Of a DNA stretch of 16,967 nucleotides, positions 1 to 7,544 are shown piece by piece. The notes below the pieces were generated by a model. The model had not been told where the DNA came from. It saw nothing but the letters and a program-made list of their open reading frames with translations, and made no database searches. How positions within the stretch are numbered: the first letter of the stretch is position 1; every line of letters begins with the position of its first letter. Position numbers and translations under genes: made by a program. Location of the stretch: the NCBI GenBank assembly GCA_002179805.1, contig NAVB01001234.1, forward strand, positions 1-16,967, read 5' to 3'. This DNA comes from Acanthamoeba lenticulata (taxonomy: Eukaryota > Discosea > Longamoebia > Acanthamoebidae).

Positions 1-496
1 TTTTTTTAAAAAAAAAGGCTGTGGGAGTGGTGGAGGTACCGATGACCTGGCCCATGGTGGTCTTGGCGAAGTGGTCGCCTGCCCACTCCACGGCCTGTTG
101 GTCGCCCTCCTTGTTGGGCAGCACGCCCAGCATGCCTGCCGTGCGCCACACACACACGAGGCCCCGGGGGTCAGAACTGACGCAGAACCACCAGTGAGGG
201 GAGACGCATGCATACATGTGACGATGTCGAACATGTCCACAATGCCCAGGAACTTGCCCTCCTTCACGTCCACGACCTGGGTAGTCACCTCTTCACGGTT
301 AAATAATCCCTCCCTTGCATTTCCTTGTTCCCCAAAGGCAAGGGGCTAGCAAAGTAGACAAACGTACGGGGGCAGAGGAGATCCGCTTGTCTTCAAGGAT
401 GGCGAGAGTGTCCTCCACGTTGATGTGGTGCTCCAAGAACACGACCTTGCGCTCGGGCAGAATATCGAACACCATGAGGTTGTTAACACGTTCCAT
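1..496 (-). CDS. CBS-domain protein, 3' end beyond left edge
   Basis: This is the 5' part of a protein with a CBS pair, the adenine-nucleotide-sensing module of AMPK-gamma and related regulators. Exons read on the minus strand are 496-368 (43 codons), 288-216 and 135 to the edge. Introns are 289-367 (donor GTACGT) and 136-215 (donor GTATGC, acceptor CAG); phases 0 and 1 close. The start is the ATG at 496. The reading runs MERVNNLMVFDIL, then HINVEDTLAIL and KRISSAP, and after the first intron VTTQVVDV, GKFLGIVDMFDIV. The alternation of a helix, 'SSAPV' and 'FLGIVDMFDIV' is the CBS fold signature. A GTACCT at about 34-39 (minus) may be the next donor, because beyond it the sequence degenerates into A/T tracts. 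The exact family (SNF4-like or plant CBSX-like) cannot be settled from about 110 residues. No catalytic domain is visible. Confidence 0.75.
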
Positions 497-584
497 TTTG
501 CTGTGTGAGAGTGTGTAAAGGCCTCCTGCGGGGTGCTTGTGGCTTGTGGTTGTGGCTGTGACTGTGGCAGGAGGGAGCGCTCGC

Positions 585-590
585 TTTATT
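585..590 (-). terminator. Poly(A) signal AATAAA for the TTC1-like gene
   Basis: TTTATT on the plus strand reads AATAAA on the minus strand, 87 nt past the TTC1-like stop at 677 and about 90 nt before the CBS-gene start codon at 496. Position and orientation fit the 3' end of the upstream gene. The whole spacer between the two coding regions is only 180 bp. Confidence 0.6.
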
Positions 591-676
591 GACGAGTGTG
601 GATTTTCACTCAGTTTTGGAGTATTCATCAGCCACAAATCACGGCACCGCCCGCGGAATCTTAACAATGCGTCCGG

Positions 677-1618
677 TCAGCCGAACTTGACAGAGTAGCC
701 GCCGCTGGCTGGGTCCTTCTCCATCTTGAAGTTGTCCAAAGAGAGCCCGAACTTGCCCAAGAGGCTGTTCCCCAAATCCTTCAATTGCCCTGGACCCCAG
801 TATCAGTTTAGCCCTTAGCACTTTGGGTACAGCGTGGAGAAGACGACGTACCGAGCATTTTCTCCTGCTCGCGTTGCTGTTGCTCCTTGATGGCAGCGGG
901 CAATCGCTCTTTGGCTGCTTGCGCTTGCTTGAGCGAGGGGTCTAGCGCCAGCGCAGCTTCGTAGTCTGCAACATGCCGCGCGGTCACTTCCTCCCGCTCC
1001 GCCAAGATAAGGAAGAGGGGAGCGTACCTTTGAGGGCCTCTGCAGGTTTGTCAGTGGCCTCGTAGGCTTGTGCACGCCGCATAAGTGCCTTCACATACGC
1101 GGGATCTATCCGCAGCGCCTCTGTTGTGTCGTTGATGACCTCCTGGTAGTGTTCCTACTCGGCCGGCGAACATGGTCACGGTGAGCGCTCCCAGCTGCTC
1201 GGCCGAGTAGTGGGCAAGAGCGAAACGCACAGGACAGCTGGCCTCGGCGAGGCGGCAAGCGGCACGATTGCTGAAGAAGATGGCACGCGAAGGGTGTCGT
1301 GGCGGCGCTAGTCGCAACGCTTGAGTGTAGTGCGCCGCCGCTTCCTTGTACTTGGCCTCCGTATACCGCCGGTTGCCCTCGTCCTTCTCCGCATTGGCTG
1401 CAGTCACGCGCTCTTCCTGTACCGCGTCAGCTTTACACCGGTAAAGAAATGTAGAAGATGCAATTAAATCAATTCACCTGCTCCATGTCACCGTAGAAGT
1501 CTTCCTCCTCACTGTCTTCGCCTCCAGGGGGTAAATGGGCACTCGTGGGGGGAAGCTCCACTATGGCAGGCTCTTCACGTGCTTGCATGTGCGCATGTGT
1601 GTTTGTTTCGTCTTCCAT
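677..1618 (-). CDS. TTC1: TTC1-like tetratricopeptide repeat protein
   Basis: Five exons on the minus strand: 1618-1478, 1416-1231, 1154-1028, 965-852 and 789-677, joining to 226 aa. Introns of 61, 76, 62 and 62 nt all have GT and AG ends and consistent phases. The N-terminus (residues 1-47) is acidic ([16 protein letters not shown]). Three TPR units follow, at about 56-90 ([20 protein letters not shown]), 95-130 (SNRAACRLA) and 131-163 ([19 protein letters not shown]). The C-terminal block [19 protein letters not shown], then SGGYSVKFG, is diagnostic of TTC1, an HSP70/HSP90-associated co-chaperone also linked to G-alpha and Ras in animals. Human TTC1 is 292 aa, so the acidic N-terminal part is shorter here. 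The start at 1618 was chosen because it opens the acidic exon; an in-frame ATG at 1651 would add 11 residues. Confidence 0.9.
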
Positions 1619-1731
1619 CTCTGTTGGGGAGTAAAGTGAAATTTCTCTCAACTAAGGTCGTCAAGCAGACGCCCCAGAGAGGGCCAAGGGTGTCTATTTG
1701 GTTTGGTTACAAGAGTGTTTACATCGCCCTC

Positions 1732-2880
1732 TCACGCCACAACTTCGACTTTCGGAGCAGCTGTTGCGGCCTGAGATTGGCTCAACTTGTCCTCGTGGTG
1801 GTGGTGGTGATGGAACAGGTTGCTCAAGAAGTGGAACGGGCCATGGTGATGGCTGGTTTCGTGTGTGTCGTGAGCCTTGGCGTGCAACTGGCTCTCCTTC
1901 TCCACCACTGGCGAAGTGCTTGAGTCCTCAGCAGAGTGTTCATCGTCACTCTTCTTCGCCTCCTTCTTCTTCGAGTCCTTCGTTGCGTGCTTGTCGGGAT
2001 GATGTTCAGGCTTGGGCTCCTTCTGAACTATCTCGTGGTTGAACTTGATGTCAAGACGGAGACGACCAAACAGTGGAATGCGCAACTTCTTGGTCTCCTG
2101 TCGGTCGCTTCCGGGATGAGAGTTCCTGCGTCCCAGAGGGCGCTGGCCCTCCATGGCGAAGGGACCTCCCTTCTCCTGCGGCACGGCCGGCAAGGGTGCA
2201 CTTCCGCCCTGGCCTGGAGTTTGGGCGTCAGAGTTGCTTGCGGCCTGATGCGAAGGAGCAGAAGAGGCCCTGGCATCGCCAAGCCGCTGCTTCGTTCTCT
2301 CTGGAGTTTCCTCTGGCTTTGCGCCTTCGCTAACGTAGCCCGTGGACGCCGAGCTCTTCGTCGCCCTCTTCCTACGCTTCTTGGGTTTGGAATCGTCGCT
2401 TGCCCAGGCCTGGGCCACAGGGTTGTCGACGGAATCGGCGTGCGGCGTGGGAACCGTCTGGGCGGCTAAGCCCTCGGGCTCGGTTGCCGTAACTTCATCT
2501 TGCATGGTCACCTCCATCAGTTGTTTGTTCTCTTGGCGGACGGATCGCAGAGTTGGTTGTTCGCGGACGTGTGGTCCACAAGGGGGAAAGTTCGAAATGT
2601 AGGAAGGGCGCCAGGCTACTTTTTTTATGGGCGGAGTGAGGGCCAATGGGGCTGTACGCCCGCACGCACCTTCCACTTCTGCCACATTTCTGGGGAAAGG
2701 AGGCGAGCCTGGTCCTGTTCTGAAGAAAGTGTTCTCCGGATGGCTTGAACGCGCCGTACTCCCGGTACGGCGTGCGCCGTCGTGTGCCGAGTCCGCCAGT
2801 GCCGAGCCCGTAGGGGATGAGCTCACTGGAAATGTCGCCGCAAGAGAGGCCGTCAGGTCGGAGAAGGAATCACCCCGCAT
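1732..2880 (-). CDS. Unrecognised disordered Lys/His-rich protein
   Basis: A single uninterrupted minus-strand ORF of 382 codons, unusual here because every recognised gene is split by introns. I do not recognise the family. The protein looks almost wholly disordered: Ser/Pro/Ala-rich at residues 1-120, a basic nuclear-localisation-like run KPKKRRKRATK at 165-175, and a possibly folded patch at 264-285 (ETKKLRIPLFGRLRLDIKFNH). An acidic/lysine segment covers 286-335, then comes a His-rich tail with HHH at 344-346 and six His at 357-362. The first ATG is at 2880, but an internal ATG (residue 122, position 2517) is an equally good start, and the upstream part could be 5' UTR or contain an unseen exon boundary. 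I saw no AATAAA downstream of the stop. Long hydrophobic ORFs on the opposite strand are mirror images of its Lys/Glu codons. Confidence 0.55.
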   Translation of the reverse strand: MRGDSFSDLTASLAATFPVSSSPTGSALADSAHDGARRTGSTARSSHPENTFFRTGPGSPPFPRNVAEVEGACGRTAPLALTPPIKKVAWRPSYISNFPPCGPHVREQPTLRSVRQENKQLMEVTMQDEVTATEPEGLAAQTVPTPHADSVDNPVAQAWASDDSKPKKRRKRATKSSASTGYVSEGAKPEETPERTKQRLGDARASSAPSHQAASNSDAQTPGQGGSAPLPAVPQEKGGPFAMEGQRPLGRRNSHPGSDRQETKKLRIPLFGRLRLDIKFNHEIVQKEPKPEHHPDKHATKDSKKKEAKKSDDEHSAEDSSTSPVVEKESQLHAKAHDTHETSHHHGPFHFLSNLFHHHHHHEDKLSQSQAATAAPKVEVVA

Positions 2881-3237
2881 GAAAAGGCCCCTGATCGTTC
2901 AGGCATTCAATCACGCCGCACCATCACGGTATCTATTTACATGTGTTTTTTACACGAAGACTTCAAAAATAAACATTTACAGTCGTAGCTGGCCTCTCTC
3001 GCCAGCGAGAGAAAAGGAACCTCTCCCGTTTCTCCAAATGATGGTCAGTCTGTTCAAGCAATCACGCGTGCGTGTAGCACTCATTGGAAGCAGCAACGAG
3101 CGCTCTCTACTTGCTGGATCACGAACATAGAGATCACGTTCACAATGAGCAGGGACGCGTAGGCGAGGAGAAGGACGGGAGTGCAGGTACCTGGAGACGA
3201 CAGGAGGAGGGGAGGCAGTGCGCTCTGGTGGAGTCTC
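2881..3237. other. Spacer between the orphan ORF and SYS1
   Basis: This 357-bp stretch should hold the SYS1 3' UTR and the promoter of the orphan ORF. The part at 2930-2985 is AT-rich against a GC-rich background. No clear AATAAA is present on the minus strand; GTAAATAG near 2935 is the nearest approximation. I see no conserved coding segment. Confidence 0.4.
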
Positions 3238-3840
3238 TCACACTTCGAACACAGTGCTGCGGATGGGAATTTCTTTGAGCTCTTGCCGCCAGCACAGATA
3301 CTCGCCCAACACTGAGACATGTAGCATGGCAGGTGAGACCACTTGAGTGCACAAGCAGAAACCACAAAGGCTCGCCGGTAACGTACTCGTCATGCACACA
3401 AGGGAGAATAACATGAGCAGCCACCAGAGCCACGCCGTAGGGAACCCGGCGTAGATGAGACATCCCACGAAATGGAAGAGGTGAATCGTGGCAGCAAAGT
3501 CCAAACACTTTTTGGCCCTTTCCACCACCATGACGAGAAAGGCAGCACTGCGCAAAAACCCAACCTTAGAAATGCAAAGAGCGGCGAACAAGGACTGGTA
3601 GGTCGGCCTGTACCAGGTGATCGAGGTAAAGGCGAAGGAGAGCATTACGACGACACTGGGGGCGTCGGTGAAGCCCGCCGCGTTCGCACTAAAGATTTGG
3701 TCGAGGAAGATAGGCACGCCCAAGAGGAAGCCGAAAAAGAAGAGGAAGAAGCCCATCGAGCAATAAAAAAGGCTTTGCATGACGACGATTTGCAGCACGA
3801 TGAGCCAGGGATCGAACGTAGAATTATAGAACCGCGCCAT
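3238..3840 (-). CDS. SYS1: SYS1, Golgi-localised integral membrane protein
   Basis: Three exons on the minus strand, 3840-3614, 3547-3387 and 3311-3238, give 153 aa (human SYS1 is 156). The introns, 3548-3613 (66 nt, GTACAG donor) and 3312-3386 (75 nt, GTACGT donor), were placed by family alignment. SYS1 is a four-pass Golgi protein that recruits the small GTPase ARFRP1/Arl3 to the trans-Golgi, leading to Arl1 and GRIP-golgin recruitment. Recognition rests on the N-terminal FDPWLIVLQIVVMQSLFY, the internal ERAKKCLDFAATIHLFHFVG and the C-terminal LGEYLCWRQELKEIP, all classic SYS1 blocks. Hydrophobic segments lie at about 12-42, 63-83, 93-110 and 113-131. Both introns are multiples of three and free of stops, so the unspliced RNA would encode a 200-aa variant. 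Flanks give no functional context. Confidence 0.93.
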   Translation of the reverse strand: MARFYNSTFDPWLIVLQIVVMQSLFYCSMGFFLFFFGFLLGVPIFLDQIFSANAAGFTDAPSVVVMLSFAFTSITWYRPTYQSLFAALCISKVGFLRSAAFLVMVVERAKKCLDFAATIHLFHFVGCLIYAGFPTAWLWWLLMLFSLVCMTSTLPASLCGFCLCTQVVSPAMLHVSVLGEYLCWRQELKEIPIRSTVFEV

Positions 3841-4236
3841 GGCGCTAAAAAGATCAAGCCAAGGGCAGAGAGAGTCGAAGAAACGGAGAGCAACAAGCGG
3901 CAGTTACGAGATGAGGCCTGAGAAGAAGTTAGCTTTGGCGATTGCGTGTCGTGAGGTTTGAAGAGAAGCTCGCATCACCTTGGTGCGGAGAATGAAGAGA
4001 ACAAGAGCGCCAGAACTGTCACTTTTCTGCGGACAATACACGCGAAATTCCCCGAACGCAAGGCCTCCGGCTCTGTAATTGTCTGCTGCTTGTGATCTGC
4101 GCTTCGCTGACGTCCTGCGCTGCGATCACACCCGCGGGAGCTTCGCTCGTTGCATCATCTTGCTGAGGCAAAGTTCGTGTGGTCTCACGCTTCCAGCAAG
4201 CGAAGTTCTGCCCACACCCCAGTGTTAAGCTGGGTT
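3841..4236. other. Spacer between SYS1 and the XRN gene
   Basis: This 396-bp region holds the SYS1 promoter and 5' UTR and the 3' UTR of the XRN-like gene. Minus-strand ORF fragments run through it (one frame stays open to 4019), but none resembles a known protein. No AATAAA was seen on the minus strand, so the XRN 3' end is not fixed here. No RNA gene was recognised. Confidence 0.4.
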
Positions 4237-7200
4237 TTAAGGGAAGCTGATGGGGCGATGGGTGTAGAGCCACACGTACCTGGGCATGGTTAATGTGTGC
4301 GTAGACCGCGTCATTGGCGCCCGTAGAGGTCGCGAAGACGACGACAATAGGCAGGTGGGGCTCGCAGATGCGGCCAAGCAGCGCCCTCGGTCGTCGCGCA
4401 GCCAAGAAGGAAAGCGGGCCAGTGGCCGCCAGTGGCTCGGGCGCACGGCTGGCGGAAAGCGTCGATATTCGCGAATGAACGCAAGAGGAAGGCCCGACGA
4501 CCGTGGCGGAGTGATCACGCTGGTCGAGGAGGAAGGGACTGTGGTGGTGGCGGTGGAGAGGAGGGGCTTTTCGAGATGGCACGCGATGCGTTCGATGTCG
4601 TGCGTCGTGAGCTGGGAGAATCGGGCGACTGGCGAGCGGCGAACCAGGAACGGCGACGGATGCGGCTTCGGGCTGGGCGGCTTCGCAGTGCGCTCGAGCA
4701 TCAACGTGGGGTGGAATCGAAGAAGCGAATGTGCTATACGTCACGCCGTATGACGATCAGAGGTGAAAGCCCCCTTCCCCTCAATGTCTGGAGAGAGGGG
4801 CACGACGGAGGCGTACCTGCGGGGACAGCTTCCACGGCCTCCTTGACCCGCGCCAAGCAGCCCTCGGGGTCCTGCAGCCACAGGTTCTCCGCGGCGTCAC
4901 CGTGATACTAAAGCACACGCATGTAAACGTCGCACGTTTGTTTGGTTGTTTGGTTTGTTGTCTTGTTCAGCTCACGGCCCAAATGGCGACAACAAAGTGG
5001 AGGGAGTAGTGTACGAGATCGGCCAGAACCGAGTCGGGCGCCAGCAGGTGCCGGTACTCCGCCGGCACATACTTGACAGCGTCTTCGCTGTTGGCCGGCA
5101 TCAGCGCGAACAAGAATGGCAATGGGGCCAAGGGCTGCGTGTCCTGTGAGGAGGAGAAAGAGGAGGAGGAGGGTGCGGGCGCGCGAGACGTCAGACATAC
5201 ACACACATGTCCCTTCCGCCTCCCAAAAGACACGAGCTTCGAGCCGGCGAGGGCGGTGTGGCCCAGTACCGATTGGAAAGAGAAGGAGAGCGGCACGGAA
5301 GGCGCGTGGGACATGAGTTGCCCGACAGTTGGCGCGAATGGGGACGTGTAGCGGTAGCTGTAGTCATGGCACGCGCCGCCCAGGTACTCCATCACCCACA
5401 CCACGCCCTGCCGGCGAATCGTAGTAGACCGCTGGTTTAGGGTCACATAGAGAGGGAGAGGACGAGGGAGACGAGAGCCACCTTAAGATACTCGGCAACG
5501 GCGCTTTTAACCATGGCTTCCGATGGTGGCAACACGTTGAGCTCCTCCTCTGTGCGTAGCGGGACGTTGAGCACCGGTTTGTGCGGGCACAGAAAATACA
5601 CACTCGGGTGAGGGAGAGGGGAAGCCACCGACCAGACGGCAGGTAGCGCTTGAGCGTGGCGAGGTAGGACTCGGGGGTGAGGTCCGGCACGCGCTCCGCC
5701 AGGAGCTTGAAGAGCGGCGACTCGACCGAGGGCGGCGCAAACGGATTCCCCGCGGGCAGGCCTGTGACAGGCCTCGAGTCAACGCACGTGGCGTGCACGA
5801 AGCGCCATCTCTGAAGGAGAAGAAGAAGACGTACCGAGGGCCAGCATTGCCGCTCGAGAACGCGCTTCGCGAATTGTGGGAGCCTCGGCCTCGGCCAGGA
5901 GCGCGTCGCCGATCAGCACTTTCTGGTGATGCCGCGGTCAACGTCAAAGAGATAAGCTGCCGTTGCGCTGCGCGGGGGCGTACTGAAGTGGTGCCGTTGG
6001 CCGTGGTGATCTCCTGCCGCGCAATCGGCACGCTCAAAAACTTTTGCACCATGACGGCGAGCGCGCTCTTGGCGTTTTTCTTATCTTTTTGCATCTCCTT
6101 CGCGTTGTCGTCCTTCGCCACGGCCAGGAGGTGCCCCAGGAAATCGCTGTTGATGGTGCGCGTCGCAGCATCTGTAACAACATTCCCACCGCCCACGAAG
6201 ACGCGTCAGGTTGTTCACTTGTTGGCCGCAGTGCGCACGCGCGTGCAAGGTGTAGCTGTACCGTAGAGGAGCACCGAAGGGCCAAACTTGCTGCTGGCGC
6301 GAGCTTCCATGTAGGCGTCCCACACCTTGCCCACGTTGAAGCCGCGCAGTTTGGGCAGGTAGTCATTCCCGCTCAAGAGGCTGAGGAAGGCCAGATCGTC
6401 GAGCAACTGGTTCTAAAGGAGACCCAAGCCCAGGTGAGGTTCATCATCTTGTTGATTGCTACTTGCAGCTGCCGGCGCACCTCTTGCACATGAGGACAGG
6501 ACGCAGTGAGGGCGTCATGGAATTTGTTCGCGCTCACAAGAGCGGCACGATTGTCCCTCTCGACCTTGAGCACATCGACTTGGCCATGGCCCGCGCGCAT
6601 CGCAAACAAAACCAGGTCCGCATCACTTCATAGCGCGGGCACACGCACACGCACGCGCACGCGCACATGCACACACGGACAGTCAGCTGAGCAATCCAAG
6701 GGACGGCCTTGCCGAGGGGCAGAGCGAGCATACTTGCCCACCACAAGGCAGCGATCGGACTTGGCCGTGGAGGCGATGTGCTCAAAGATCTTGAGTTCGC
6801 CTTCGCCCGGGCGATCGGAGCCGGAGATGTGAAACTGCACGCTGGGCGCTTTCAGCTTGGAGAGGCGCTGGACGCTCAGGTAGACGAGAGCGTCCTTCAG
6901 CTGCTGCATGAACTCGCTTCCCGGTGTGAACTGGAGGGTATCAAATTGCTTCTCGTCCTTCTTGGCCTCCTGCGCGTTGCGTGCAAGGGGTCAGCAACAG
7001 AACACGCACGCGGGAAAAGGAACTGCTGCACCTTGAGAGCACGTCGTCTGCGCTGCATTATGAACTTGGCGATAGGAGCTGTGCACACCGTGGCATGGTG
7101 TTAGTCCTCCGTTTTCTGCTCCGAAGCTCGTTGCACGTACCTGGACCATCCATGGCGAGGTAGACGGTACTTCGTGGAGAAAAAGTGCGCAAGATGGCAT

Positions 7201-7411
7201 GAATAAACGTGAACAAACGGCCAAGTACGCGGTCCACCGTTTGATTCGAGCCGGAGGAAGATGCGTAAAGAAAATTGTTCACATCAATGTACACGTGGTC
7301 GTAGGACGGAGTCTCACCTTCTCTCTTCTCTCCAGCCGCGAGGAGAGTGATGTTTTCGATGGCTTGCGGGTATTTGCCGCTCAAGAAAGCATGATAACCC
7401 GTAATGCCCAT
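4237..7411 (-). CDS. Compact XRN-family 5'-3' exoribonuclease
   Basis: Thirteen minus-strand exons: 7411-7141, 7078-7032, 6969-6734, 6625-6481, 6412-6262, 6171-5984, 5922-5835, 5761-5633, 5549-5482, 5407-5270, 5143-5015, 4907-4817, 4733-4237; total 725 aa with all phases closing. XRN enzymes degrade 5'-monophosphorylated RNA processively. Active-site acids are all present: D43 (YIDVNNF), D88 (AMDGPAP), E162/E164 (PGEGELKI), D186/D188 (NDADLVLF), D250 (LSGNDYLP). The 5'-phosphate pocket K-x3-Q-R-x-R-R is kept at 95-103. The helical core block GVVWVMEYLGGACHDYSY matches the conserved WVxxYY region, and LFALMPANS matches xAVLPxAS. It lacks the Rat1/XRN2 zinc knuckle and the XRN1 C-terminal domains. 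Least certain are the exon 8/9 junction (acceptor could also be at 5546) and the last exon, low in family similarity. Whether it is nuclear or cytoplasmic is unknown. Confidence 0.88.
6641..6676. repeat. CA/CG microsatellite in XRN intron 3
   Basis: Alternating purine-pyrimidine tract of CA and CG dinucleotides, with one CATG interruption, inside the 108-nt intron 6626-6733 of the XRN gene. On the transcribed strand it reads as GT/GC repeats upstream of the acceptor. Such tracts can adopt Z-DNA; here it is probably just an intronic simple repeat that makes this intron longer than the usual 62 nt. Confidence 0.8.
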
Positions 7412-7465
7412 CTCGCAATCTCACAAATTTGCGCAGATTTGGCGCGAATGTGTTTTTGTTTTAAT

Positions 7466-7471
7466 TTTATT
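7466..7471 (-). terminator. Poly(A) signal AATAAA for BOP1
   Basis: AATAAA on the minus strand, 74 nt beyond the BOP1 stop codon (7545-7547), in an A-rich stretch. The XRN start codon lies only 55 nt further on (7411), so termination of BOP1 and initiation of XRN share about 130 bp. Confidence 0.65.
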
Positions 7472-7544
7472 TTGTTTTTTCTTTTTCTTGCCGCTGCGCA
7501 CAAAATGGCCAATAAATACTCTGCACCACAGGAACAGAGACTGC

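Noticed and set aside
1936..2469. Plus-strand 177-codon hydrophobic ORF
   Set aside because: It is the mirror of Lys/Glu/Ser codons in the minus-strand orphan ORF. Its Leu-rich look comes from complementing AAG and GAG codons.
4432..4905. Plus-strand ORF of 157 codons
   Set aside because: It is antisense to XRN exons 12-13 and Arg/Gly-rich, as expected from GC-rich antisense reading.
5762..5834. A 24-nt mini-intron ending at TTCAG near 5811
   Set aside because: Using the later CACAG gives a normal 73-nt intron, restores phase and joins to the sensible reading GLPAGNPFAPP.
5923..5983. Apparent frameshift in the XRN gene
   Set aside because: The change of frame is fully explained by a 61-nt GTACGC...CAG intron in phase 0, the same size as other introns here.
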